Source: Calonectria ilicicola
Taxonomy: Eukaryota > Ascomycota > Sordariomycetes > Hypocreales > Nectriaceae
Assembly: GCA_020809705.1 (NCBI GenBank)
Contig: CP085833.1
Location: forward strand, 1,488,001-1,552,000
Direction of reading: 5' to 3'
DNA length: 64,000 nucleotides
Below, piece by piece: positions 23,817 to 35,114 of the stretch (position 1 is the first letter of the stretch; the number at the start of each line of letters is the position of its first letter). The notes under the pieces are model-generated. The model was given only the letters and a program-made list of their open reading frames with translations, did not search any database and was not told the DNA's origin. The translations under genes and the position numbers were made by a program.

Positions 23817-24261
23817 GGGCGTGTGTCCAGGTGTGTTGCGCTTTTATTAAAATCTAGGACTGTCCTTCCAACTAGCGGTCTGATTTTCTGCCTAGAATAA
23901 GCGGGATAAATTCGTCATGTGGTAGCATTGCTGGGAAAATTTGTAGGAAAGCCAACTCGGATAGGTTGCATCTTATGCATGTTGGCTGGGTGTTTTTCGT
24001 ACGACCCAATAATTACGCCTTTGTGACAATTTGTGATTTCATCTGTCCATGTTGTAAATGGAAGGACGGCCATGTTTCCTTCTCTCATTGGGTGGGTTGA
24101 TTACACGTATGCGGGAGGCATACCACTAAAATATGGTGTGCAACGCAGCGAGTGGGATGCGCATAAACAAGACTGACCCCTCATTACTTCGCCTTCCCCA
24201 TCTCACCTCTCTTTTCAGATTTTTTGAGAAACAAATAATTACCGGAGCCTGAATTCGTCAA
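23817..24261. other. divergent promoter region of Hsp70-like and coiled-coil genes
   Basis: 445 bp between two genes transcribed outward, so both promoters should lie here. Part of it is duplicated in the decayed copy at 20980-21250. Confidence 0.5.
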
Positions 24262-25615
24262 ATGGTTAGAGAAATAATCGAAAGACTTATGTGTGCTCTA
24301 CGCTCAGGCAGTCCTACAATGACCACGAGAGCGACTACCAATCACAGCCAAGAAAATCAGCAAGGTAGAGGATGTCCAGATGGAGCATGTGATTCGCACC
24401 AGCCGTCGTATCCCCCCAAAATGGATTTGCAAGAATATTGTACTCGGATAGCTACAGAGGTTCATATGATTCCAGCTATGCTGGGAGGATATGCTATGGG
24501 GTCTCAAGTAAGATTCAGTTTGGTTTTCTAAAATAGAAAACCCCTTTTTTTAATATTAATAATTTCTAGGGGAATTTTAATCGCAACGATGGTCATTATT
24601 GCTACAATCAAGAAACCAATCGCCAACTACAGCAGGCCAATGATCAGCTGGCTCGTCAAGATGCTAACATTCGCCACCTGGAACAAGAGCTAAAGTTGTG
24701 CAAACGAGAGGTTCAAACTTTGCGTGCTAAGGAGCAGAGCTTGCGCGATTCCGTGTTTGACAATGAATCTTATCAGGAGATTAGCGAGGAGGAGCTGACG
24801 AGCGCATATGGAAGCCTTGCACAGGGAATCCAGCAGATTGCAGGAAGCAAACTTCTTCAGGTTGAAGGAAGGAATCTAAATTTCGAGGGTAACCCTTTTG
24901 CGATATGGGAAGAATTCTCTGAGTTGTGGGGAATGACAGAGAGGAAGGGTCGATCCTTGATTTTGAGAGCGCTTCTGTCGCAAATTTTGAGCGAAGATAT
25001 ACTCCAGACCGAGTTTTTCGCAATATCTGAGTCAAAGGTAGACGAAAATGGAAAGCCAGAAGCCAACTCGGCTCTGAATGCGAGATTGGGCAAAATCGAG
25101 CGCCTGCTTTCTGAGCGCCGTGGTCAGTATTTCCCTCTTTTTTATTCGGTTGGCCAATGAACTGATAATTTCAAGTCCCTCATGATATATTAACGAATTG
25201 GAGGCTGTCGACCTTGAGAAGTGTCGAGGCTGCTGGATTGACAGGCAAGGTGTTCGGCGCAGATCTTGCGGAAGAAATGTATCATTTCTTCTCACCGCTG
25301 GTTATAGAGGCATCGGCCCCTGAAAAATTAGAAAACTTGCAGGCACAATTCCGAGAACTTTGCAACAAGGCTTATACGCTCCGGTTACTAATGCGCAAAT
25401 CCAGACACGAGTATCATTACGATGACATCTCTCCCCAGGCGTCGGCAGATGAGATTAAGCGGTTTGCAGATATCATACAAGAGTTGGATGTAGGATTAAA
25501 TAGTACGCGATACATTGCTCTTTCACTTTGCGGCGCTCTAGTTATTAGCCCTCGGTCTCCTAATGGAAACCTACGAATTTTGGAAAAGGGTCAAGTAGCT
25601 ATATTTAGATATTGA
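24262..25615 (+). CDS. coiled-coil protein of unknown function, 412 aa
   Basis: Exons are 24262-24507, 24570-25122 and 25176-25615, with GT-AG introns of 62 and 53 nt. The first third has a low-complexity polar N-terminus and an MDLQEYCTRIATE segment. Residues about 90-140 form a Gln/Glu/Leu-rich coiled coil (ETNRQLQQANDQLARQD region). The rest is a helical region with WEEFSELWGMTER and, across the second junction, HDILTNWRLSTLRSVE. There is no signal peptide, membrane span or catalytic motif. It resembles uncharacterised proteins common in filamentous ascomycetes, but I do not recognise a named family. A later Met at residue 20 could be the start. Confidence 0.75.
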
Positions 25616-26191
25616 CCTATGTACAAGAAATACAAAGGGTTTATGTTATCGATATTCTTTTTATTTTTAATATCTAAACCGAGGAAATAAAATAGCTGGG
25701 AGCGAAATAATTGGTTTGTTGGCTCTGTTATTTTTTTGGATGGTAAAGTAGAATCTAGGTACATGGTTTGACTTTTCTATCTGTGGGGTATTGACGGTGT
25801 TACTCGTGTTCAAGTTGTTGGTGCTAAGCTGTGCATCATTCTGCCTTTTTTTTATTCACTAACCGCACGCCCTGGCCGGATTCTGCGAATTCTTAGGGCG
25901 AATACCTAAAAACGAGGAATTTCTTCAAAGCCAAGAAATTGTCGGGACATAACACTACTATTTTTAGAAGTGGGGATTGGTGATAATACGATCCGTCCAG
26001 TGCCTTTCGAATACAGGCTCCACATCATGGTTGAGATTTGCCAGTTCCGAACATGCTGATATTTCTAATTGCGCAATTTGCTCTCTTCGGGGTTTTCTGA
26101 TATTGCCTGATTATTCGACATTTCTTCTGATGTGTATTTTCCTCTCACAAGGATCCTTTTCACAGCCACACATCTAGCTTTTCTGTTCGAA
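25616..26191. other. intergenic region, no gene seen
   Basis: Lies between two plus-strand genes and should hold the 3' UTR of the coiled-coil gene and the former promoter of the phospholipase-like gene. AT-rich; open frames are short. Confidence 0.45.
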
Positions 26192-27151
26192 ATGAGCCCA
26201 CTACCCCCGCTTACAGACTGGATGCGAGACATCCCTGGTCACTTCAATGTGACGCAGTTGACCATTCCCGGAACCCATGACAGCCATGCCACCGAGGACA
26301 AAATCCTGTCCGCTATGAGCGGGATAGAAAGAGCCGTAGCAGGTGAGATCGTGAGGCCTCTTGCACAATGCCAAGATCTCGAAATGTGGGACTAGCTTTA
26401 GAAAGGGGTGCGGTATTTCGATCTCCGCATCTCTTCATGGGCACATTTTGGAGATGGAGACTGGGCATATGGCCTATGCCATGCTAGTGTTAAGCTCAAA
26501 GAGAACCTGAGAATCGTTACTGATGGAATGGCTGATTTCCTGCGTGGACACCCGACAGAGACAGTTTTTATTTCCATCAAGTGGGATGAAGAGCGTCTCG
26601 AAGGTTTTAAGTCTATCCCTGTTCACGAAGACCAAAACCTTCGTCACAATGTAAACGACATTTGGCAGAAACATGAATGGTATTCTGGATCCACATGGCC
26701 TGAGCTGGGCTCTGTCCGGGGAAAAGCTATTCTCTTGCGACGATTTTGGAACCCTGACGGTGAAAGCTTTGGAATTGACATCACCGGCTTCTGGGATCAA
26801 AGAGAGAGGTTGCATGGAGATGGCCAATGGAGGCAAATTGAGAACCCAAGCCAATCTGGACTTTCCTTTGACGACCGATGGTCCAGGGCTCGTGACCAGC
26901 TTGAGCTTAGCAAAGGCGCGGACTTTCATAACAATGTTATGCATTTCACAGGAATGGCTGATTCTAAAATCAATGGTTTGGACGTGGCTACACCTCGCCG
27001 TTACGCAGAACACGTGAATCCTAGGTTGAGACAATATCTGAAGGAGAATGAGAATATAGACCCCAAGGAAAATCGGTATGGGATCATCATCTCTGACTTT
27101 TGTTGCGCCGACACGGCCAGACAGATAGTCGCAATGAACTTCACCAATTAG
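26192..27151 (+). pseudogene. PI-PLC X-domain phosphodiesterase gene with two in-frame TAG codons
   Basis: One frame runs 320 codons from ATG at 26192 to the TAG-type end at 27151, interrupted only by TAG at 26393-26395 and TAG at 26399-26401. The product resembles PLC-like phosphodiesterases: PGTHDSHA near the N-terminus (first catalytic His), CQDLEMWD just before the breaks, RYFDLRI just after, GLCHAS (second catalytic His) and FISIKWDEE. The two stops fall where relatives have a Q-L-E/N-x-G stretch, so each looks like a single-base change. A 59-nt GT-AG excision (26342-26400) would remove both stops but shifts the frame and removes conserved residues. The gene is likely dead or depends on readthrough. 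No signal peptide was noticed. Confidence 0.75.
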
Positions 27152-27450
27152 TATTGGTGACTGTGGCGTGCGTAAGCTGTCCCCTCAAATATCTTCAAAC
27201 ATTAAAAAATAAATATATGTCAGATAAAACTTCTTCATATGGTAAATCATTTATTATAACGCCACTGAATGAATCTATTGGACGATGATGATGGTCTGAC
27301 TGGCCTATTTAAAGTTGTGACCCGAGACTCTTGATAAGTGATACTTAGCTCCCTTTGTCATTGCCATAGTTTGTTAATTAAATGATCAACGAGGACTATT
27401 GCTGCATAGCATTTATTTTATTACTTGAATTTAAAAGTTCGTAAATGGTA

Positions 27451-29313
27451 CTATTTACTTTGTTTGTCCGCCTCATCAACATCTTCTTGACTTCGTAATT
27501 GTCGAATCCCTTTGTATGTCCAATTTGAGACATAGGTTTCAAAAGCTTGCTCGCCGTGTTTGCCATTGGTCGTGGCATAAACGCCAAGCACCACACCTAT
27601 GATATTGAGTATTAGCCTTTTAGTAGATGGTGGAATAGGCTGTGTATACTAACCTGAATAATAAGGAACTAGATCAGTTCCCTTGCAATAACCAAGGACC
27701 TCTAACTTAGTTTGCTTGTTATTTGCTTGACCTGCGGAAAACTCGAAATGTGTGCTATTGATTGCTGAAATTTGTAACTTCAGCTTCTTGTTCGCCCACT
27801 CATCTGGAAGTTGGACTGTGTTGGTCTGAACCAAGCTTCGACCGCGATATGGCGTCTCCGAGTGTCCACGAAATCGTAGATATGGCCGCAGTTTATCCTT
27901 CCCTTCTGGTTTCAGCATTACAACACCCAAATCACAATGCTGTGCCTGATCCTGGATTGCTGAAACTCCGACTTCCATTTCCTCTTTTGTAAGAGACTTG
28001 GCCCAGTCAACATCCACGCTGTACTTGAACAGCGAATGTGCCATGCGTCTGCCTACAAAGGTTTGGCCCCGACCTAGAGCATAGTCGGCATCGAAACCGG
28101 TGAGATTGAGCACGGAAGACCTGAGTGCCAATGAGTTAGGGTGTTCTGGAGGAGAAATTCTATAAGCCCTGCTCTTCGGAAGCCTCCAGTGTACGAAATG
28201 AATTGGAAGGGTGCTTCCGGGCGAGAAGCTAAACGAATCATCAGCTCCATTGAGTTGGCCCTCGCCCTTGTCAACGAAGGACTTAGCCGGGAGCGGCCAC
28301 CCGGACATGTTGCCTGATATGGAGCTAAAGATAGGAAATTGATTCTTGTCCCAAGTCACTGGAGTAAGCACAGTCTCCCTTCCCATAGGTAGGTTACCAA
28401 AGTAGGGACCTGGGTCTTCGCCGTAAGAACCCCCGGCACGCACAGCCAGAGCGCTCGCCCACCACTTGCCGTTGCCATCTTGAAAGAGGTCTGCGTGACC
28501 CACAGCCTGAAAGTACGAGCTTGTGTCATTGGCGGCTGTAAGGAGTGGGTTTTTAGGCGCAGCTTCGTACGGACCCTGAAGACTGCGGGATCTCGCCATT
28601 GTAACCATGTGGTTTTCTCGTGTGCCTCCCTCTGCAAGGAGCAAGTAGTACCAGCCGTCGCGTTTCCAAATGTGTGGAGCTTCTGGAGAGGCGCCACCAG
28701 TTCCGTTCCACGGCATCATAATTTTTCCAATTTCACCAGTCTCAAAGTTGAGTGGCGCGTGCATGATTCCAGGGTAGTACGCAGCTGTGTGCGCCCCTGA
28801 GACCCAAGTAGTTCCGTCATCGTCCCAGAAAGGAGAGGGATCAAAACCAGGGAAACTGAAGTGAACAGGATCGGACCAAGCCTCGGAGCTATAAGGGTCT
28901 GTCGTGGTCATGATGAAGTTGTCCCATCGGGAGTCATTAACTCGCGGTAACTGCTGATTGACGAGTGTTGACATGAGGTAGAAAGTGCCTTGATGAAACC
29001 GGAGTGTCGGGGCATAGATGCCGCTGGTAGCTTTAGGAAGGAATGCCATACCGGGCAGTTGATCTGGGCGACTGAAAGCATTGGAGACGTGTTTCCAGTG
29101 GACTAGATCCCGACTGGCATGAATTGGAAGACCCGGAAAAGCGAGAAAACTTGATGTGACGCAAAAAAAGGTGTCATCATATTCTGGCACAAAGATGCAG
29201 CTGGGATCTGGATTGAATCCGCTGATGATTGGGTTCTGAAAGGTTGAATTCTTGGCTAATACGCCACTAACTAGAATACCTAGCCAGGGCATAAAATCTT
29301 TGATGACTCTCAT
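27451..29313 (-). CDS. secreted GH43 beta-xylosidase/arabinofuranosidase-type enzyme, 601 aa
   Basis: Two exons, 29313-27654 and 27596-27451, are joined by a 57-nt GT-AG intron. Residues 1-20 are a signal peptide. The five-bladed GH43 catalytic domain follows, with GFNPDPSC (candidate general base Asp36), GIYAPT, GFDPSPFWDDDG (candidate pKa-modulating Asp158) and SPEAPHIW (candidate general acid Glu211). The C-terminal half forms a beta-sandwich accessory domain as in two-domain GH43 enzymes, ending in VYATTNG and SNWTYKG across the second exon. It should release xylose or arabinose from plant hemicellulose outside the cell. It converges with the broken phosphodiesterase gene and diverges from the amidase. 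Exact substrate cannot be told. Confidence 0.9.
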
Positions 29314-30199
29314 GATGGTTAGTATTTGTAAGTTTTGGTGACCATAATCTATTGGGATTCCGTGGTTGCTCTGTTTTCGTACAGAGAGCCTCTATGCTAG
29401 AATTGATCAATGTTCCCATCTAGAGCATTTATATCTGTAAACTGGTGAAGCAGGTTTCACTGTGGGTCCATGTGAATCCTTTTCCGCAATTCCAGAGCGA
29501 AAGTGGTGTGACTGGGATATTTCCGATTTAGCCTGAATGGATTGCTGCTGCTTACTTACCAAGAAGTCGGGGAGTGAGGGGATATGTGCTTGGCATCGAG
29601 CTAATTAAGTGGCAAGGAAACTTTATCCAGATGTAAATTTCGATTCCTTAATGACATGTAGTCACATGCATGCTGAGATTTCGTATTCTGGCTTGGAAAG
29701 CTTTTCTGGTGACGTAGTAGAAGAGGCTATCAATTAGTTATGACCTGCAGGACAGCAAAGTATCAAAGCTTCTGCTTTATTGGCCGGGGATATTTCATAT
29801 GCCTCCTTAAAATCTGCCAAATCTGTAAAAGGTGTTGCTAAAGACCTAATCAGCGACATCTCTCTTATAATTGACAATGGTCTATCTGTCATACTGTGAC
29901 TTCAACGCTATGTGCGATGATTTCCACATGAAAAAGAATCCTATTCACGTAGTACTAATATAATATTTATCTAATTTATCTCATGTTTCTATCGCACAGT
30001 GAGACCGATTCTCGGCTCCTTCCTTTATCGGCAGTTAGTTGATAATCAATTATTTAGCTGCCTGGTATCTACGAAAACTGGTGCCTGATCTCGCAATAAT
30101 TCCCTGTCAATGATAAATTAGCCCATTATTTAAAAGTCCCATCGCCGCGCCGATTAGCTGGGTATTACAGTTTGTTGCTGAAACCAATACCCAATAGCG
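29314..30199. other. divergent promoter region between GH43 and amidase genes
   Basis: 886 bp separating outward-facing start codons; AT-rich. A TATA-like element for the GH43 side lies at 29427-29433. No coding frame was seen. Confidence 0.5.
29427..29433 (-). promoter_or_regulatory. TATA-like box of the GH43 gene
   Basis: On the minus strand the heptamer TATAAAT lies about 115 nt upstream of the GH43 start codon, a usual distance for a fungal TATA box. Assigned by position and sequence only. Confidence 0.4.
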
Positions 30200-32091
30200 A
30201 TGATCCACCCCAACTTTGATGTTCTTACTACCAACGCAGTCGATCTGCAGAGGCTCCTACAAAACAACAAAATCACTAGCGTTCAAGTTGTTAGGGTATA
30301 CCTGGAGCAAATAAAACAATTTAACAGCGGCCTCAATGCACTCATATCACTCAGGTCACAAGTCGCGCTGCTCGAGGATGCATTTAAGCTGGACAACGAA
30401 CGGCGCTCGGGTCACCAACGTAGTCCACTTCACGGGATTCCTGTTATTTTGAAGGTAATTAACTAACCTAATACTCGACACCACGCAAGACGCTAAAAGA
30501 ATCAGGATAATATTGTCACAGACCATGCTCTTGGAATGCCTACGACTGTTGGATCTTGGCTATTTGCTGAGTCCTGCACAAAAGGGAATTCTGATTTGGC
30601 TCAAAGGCTTATAGACTCCGGCCTTATTATTTTGGGAAAGGCGAATCTGACCGTAAGAGATAATATAAACAGTTTTACCCACAGTGCAGTGGCTTGGATA
30701 CTAAAATTGATAGGAATTTTGTGGACTGAAAGGAACGCTTATCACGCCGGGGTGGTCCTCAATGAAAGGCCAAACAATATCTCCCTATGTAGGAAGACTG
30801 GAAGTTGGTGAGAGTCTTCTAGGCCATTCAGTGAGTCACTTCTCTCTCTTATCTTCTCTCATTACACAATTATTTATGCAGCCAGTCACCTGGGGGATCT
30901 TCAACCGGGTCAGCCGTGGCCGTTGCAGCGGGGTTCGCTCCACTTGCGATAGGAACGGAAACAGTTGGATCTATCATCACGCCCACGTCTCGAGCAGCCC
31001 TGTATGCTATCAAACCTACAGTTGGCTCTATCAATATAAGTGGTATATTTGCACTGAGCCCCTTCTATGATGCTCCAGGGCCGATGGCAAAATCCCCAAA
31101 TGATTTGGTTCCCTTAACAGAGATACTGTTGGGCCGGTCTTTGGGGTCATTGCGGCACAGCGCACACGGATTCTCTATTGGATTTGTGGATTCCGCCGAC
31201 TGGATTACTGATGAACCCATGTGTCGTCATCATGAAGGAACGCGGGAAGATATGGTAAGTAGTACCTGAGGAGTGAATGATTTGCGGAACCTAATAATCG
31301 CAGATGAGTAAATACAACACATCCATTTCATGGATGAGAGAACAAGAAAACTGGGTTGTGAAATATCCAATTAGCGTTCCCGATCTATCAGAATTGCAAG
31401 TAGACGGTGAAGATACAATAATGCCAATTGCTTGTAAGCACCCTGACGGCTAATCAATTGGCATGGAGTTTGACAAGATATTAGTTTGGGATTTTAAAAA
31501 TATCAGTATACCCGAGTTTCTTGAGAATTTTGAGCAATGTCCGGCCAGTAATCTCCACGACATTGTCCAATACAACGAGAGAGAGAGGAAGAAGGCTCTT
31601 CCACCCGGTAAGCTCAAGGGTCCCAAGGCGAAAATGACTCTCTTCTCTAATTCACCATCTACAGACCACCCTAACCAAGACGATCTTGTTAAAGCGGGCC
31701 GCAATGACGACACCAAAGAACGCATTGACAAATTAAAACAAGGATCACGTAGCAGAGCACGCCAGATTATAGGTCGTGTATTTTCTGAGGAAGAATTGGA
31801 AATTATTGCCGCGCCTGCAGATTCACCTCTCTGTATTTGCGCAGCGGTAGCAGGTCTGCTTTACACTTACACCGTTGCATGCTCGTACAAGTACTCATTG
31901 ATTTAGGCTACCCAATTGCGACGGTCCCACTTGGTACATTGGGCTACAACGGAAGACCATTCGGGTTGTGCCTCATGGCGATGGATCATCGTGAAGACGT
32001 ATTGCTTGGATTTATGACGGCTTATGAGACTTTTGCTTTACCAAGAGCAACGCCAGACCTGGAGAAAAAAGTGGCATCGTCGCTTGATTAG
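30200..32091 (+). CDS. amidase signature enzyme, 504 aa
   Basis: Eight exons: 30200-30454, 30506-30652, 30714-30830, 30886-31254, 31304-31433, 31485-31607, 31665-31853 and 31907-32091. All introns are 50-60 nt GT-AG, and every junction restores amidase-family sequence. The Ser-Ser-Lys triad regions are visible: PVILKDN carries the catalytic Lys, and GGSSTGSAVAVAAGF is the Ser-rich signature. IGTETVGSI follows with the usual nucleophile context. C-terminal PFGLCLMA and FMTAYET segments match fungal amidases. It should hydrolyse a carboxylic amide in the cytosol; the substrate is unknown. The dual-zinc-cluster regulator starts 245 bp downstream on the same strand, which suggests but does not show a pathway link. 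Confidence 0.88.
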
Positions 32092-32335
32092 AAATTTTCA
32101 TTAGTTTAGTTTAGGCAGTTGGTGAAATGATACGAACGGGATTTGTTCCTAAACAATATTTTGGCCGGTCCGTATCTTTTTCCTCTTTTGTTCTTCGTAT
32201 TGACGGGATTTATCCTCTTCCAGCAATGACGTCTGAGCTCAAGGTTGGCGTTTTCATTGGTCTTTAGGCATAAATAAAATGGACCCTTGAATTCTGCCCA
32301 GAACCACCGCCTTTGCTGCAACCAGCTCCTTAATT

Positions 32336-35114
32336 ATGCACCGCCACAGATTACGACTTACAATTCGCCAACAACTCTGTGGCACTATGAGTTCTCGGAA
32401 TGACGCAGATGTACAACCTGATGATGAGGGCCTGCCACAATTTAGCTCTGGGTCGCAGTCACCTAAGCCAGCTCGTAGACGTGCCCCAGTGCGTACTGTG
32501 AAACGCTCTCGGACAGGTACGTTGTTTTGCCATGAACATGTTTTGGTAAACTAATGTTCAAAAGGATGCCTCACCTGCCGAGCAAGGAAGGTAGGACCAT
32601 GTCTAATATCATGTAATTGGTTTGCTCTAAAGGGATAGAAAATAATTTGGCGTATAGGTAAAATGTGACGAATCCCAACCAATCTGCGAAAACTGCAAAC
32701 GATGTGTTCTTGAGTGCAGGTGGCCAGTAGTTGAGAATCTGTCAAGCATTAAGGCTCGACGCAAAAACAATAGTGCGATGGCTGGTAACGCCCACGCCTC
32801 AAATTCAGGACGAGATTCTGCAAGCAGCGAACTCAGGAGCAATCCTGACCTCTCTAAAGAAGATGGCTCTAACACACCTTGCAATGGTTGTCGTACCGTC
32901 AGATGCCGATGTTCACACGAACGCCCGTCTTGTTCTAGGTGCCGTCAGCTCAGTCTTGTATGCAAATACCAGCCTGCAAATTCCACTGATGAGCCAATGC
33001 AGGGTGTAGAATTGCAAGAGACTGCCCTAAAATCGCTGCCCCTCGCCGATCGGACACGAAACTCAGATACTACCTGGTAAATAGACACCAATGAATAAAC
33101 TTTATACGGGTAATGCTAACAAACCAATTCATGACAGCAATATTAATGAAATACCGAAAATTCTCATCCAAAAGCATATTCAAGCGTTCTTCACTAATAT
33201 TTATCCTTGCCAAGCGAACGGCTTCCTTCACCGTGGCACGTTGCTTCAAAATTTTCATTCAGACCGCATCGACAAGAAGCTTCTCTTAGCTATTTGTGCT
33301 GCATCCTCGCGTTTTGTCGACGATCCTGCCATGTCAGCATACGATAGCGCGCGGGCTGAAGTGTGGGCCAAGGAAGCCAAAACGCTCCTAATCTTGGAAG
33401 ATATGACCACAGACACGGTGGCGGCCGCCTTGCTACTGGCTAGGCACGAAATAAACTCTGGAAATTATTCCTCAGCTTGGATGCTGTCCTCTATGGCTAC
33501 TCGCGCGGCACTAGCCCTTGGGCTTAACAAGGAAACTCGTGCTGACAACGCCACCGCGTCTTTCAGTGAACAGGAGGCTCGACGTCGTTTATTCTGGGCC
33601 TGCTATTGTTTCGATCGCATGATGTCTACAGGTTTATCTGAACTAGTCATATTGCGGGATGAGCATATTCGCCTACAGCTCCCATGTGAAGAACATCAAT
33701 TTCTGTTTGGTATTCAGTGTTGGACACCAGTCATGAATTTAGAAGTAGAGTCGCCTGCCATTGGACAAAGCTTATCACAATCCCAACGCGATATTGGATT
33801 GTTTGGACACTACGTACAGATAATGCAAATGCGTTACAGTATGCTCAGGTAAGCTGGATTGTGCCGTATCGGCTGAAGCTTACATTTACTAACCTAGACG
33901 TGTCAATTTCAAGGTACGTTCGCAATCACCCCGAAAACCCCAAAGAATTACCGCCGTGGGATCCTTCATCAACTTTTGCTGAATGCGTCTATAAAATGTC
34001 GACCTGGAAAAAATCTCTCCCGCCTCAATTCCAGTTACTCCCAAACACCATATACATGCACCAGTCGCAGGATCAACTTTCCCCGCTGATTATGCTGCAC
34101 GTGTGGCATGAGCAATGCATGTCGGATCTTTATCGGATCGTCATGCCTGGATTTCCAGAGACTCTTCCCAGCTCTATGTTGTCGCAAGCACCTGTGGGCT
34201 GGGTTCAGCAGCATCAATCTGCTTGTGTTAGCCATGCCAATAATATTGCCTCCATCTTCGAGACAGTAGCTGCTTCAGTTGACATGGAGAAGTTTGTTTT
34301 CCTTGATACGAGTTTACCCATGTGCGTGTTCGAGAGCATGTGCGTACGTCTCCAATGGCTGTTCATGCCACCATCTGAGGCTGTCGAAGAGCGCATAGAA
34401 GAATGCAAAGAGAGCTTCAAGACATTGATGACTTATGTTGAAAACATGGCAAAGTATTTTAGGCAAGGAAAATGGCTGGTAAGAATATCCCCAAATCGAA
34501 TTCGTGTTAGTTGCCAATACTGATAAATGTTGCTAGCTTAATGAGATGCGGAAAACCTTGTTGCGCCACGGCATTCACATCTCTATATCTTCTGAGACTT
34601 ATAACAAGTAAGTTCATATCTTTATGGTCAACTTTTATGACAAAATGTCCCTCATCCTAGAAACCGAGCTCACATCTGGTTTATTAATAGTGATTCTTCT
34701 GATGGAGAGGCTGGCAGCCACCCATGGCAAAAACGCATTCAACGACTGACGGACGAAAAGAACAAAAAGGTCGATAGACAAAATCTCCAGGAGAACAGCA
34801 GAAGCATACAAGATTCAACTGTCAATATTCAGCAAATCGTCACGGGGGGAGAGGCTAACCAAAATGCCACCCATCCAGACGCGAATTTATCTAGCCGCCC
34901 AGTTGACACTAGCTCACTATATCCAGTCACTCAGGGTATGACATTTAACGATATGCTCTACGATAATGGCGTTATGATGCCGCCAAACGGGTGGGGCGAA
35001 GCGGAAGTAATTCCTGGTCTAGCTAATTTTATGGGTATGGCTGGAGAGTGGGTGGCAAATGGCGTAGATGAAGAAGCGGGAATGACTAGTTTTGACGAGA
35101 TGGGGGGACAATAA
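32336..35114 (+). CDS. transcription factor with two Zn2Cys6 clusters, 808 aa
   Basis: Seven exons: 32336-32516, 32565-32590, 32658-33076, 33138-33848, 33914-34478, 34537-34607 and 34661-35114. The first zinc cluster is assembled from three exons (residues about 61-90): CLTC, KVKC, QPIC, ENC and a final Cys before RWP. A second complete cluster follows in exon 3: PCNGC, CRC, RPSC, SRC and a final Cys before KYQ, with the same 2-6-6-2-6 spacing plus one extra Cys. After a short linker comes a fungal-specific transcription factor region with KKLLLAICAASSRF, ARHEINSG and RRRLFWACYCFDR. The C-terminus is acidic and Gly/Asn-rich, a possible activation region. Met18 is an alternative start. Confidence 0.85.

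Noticed and set aside
26342..26400. 59-nt GT-AG intron that would remove the stops in the phosphodiesterase gene
   Set aside because: Its removal changes the reading frame and deletes the conserved CQDL segment, so it does not restore a product.
30653..30885. Apparent break of the amidase gene after its second exon
   Set aside because: Two short introns (30653-30713 and 30831-30885) restore the family sequence in frame, so the gene looks intact.
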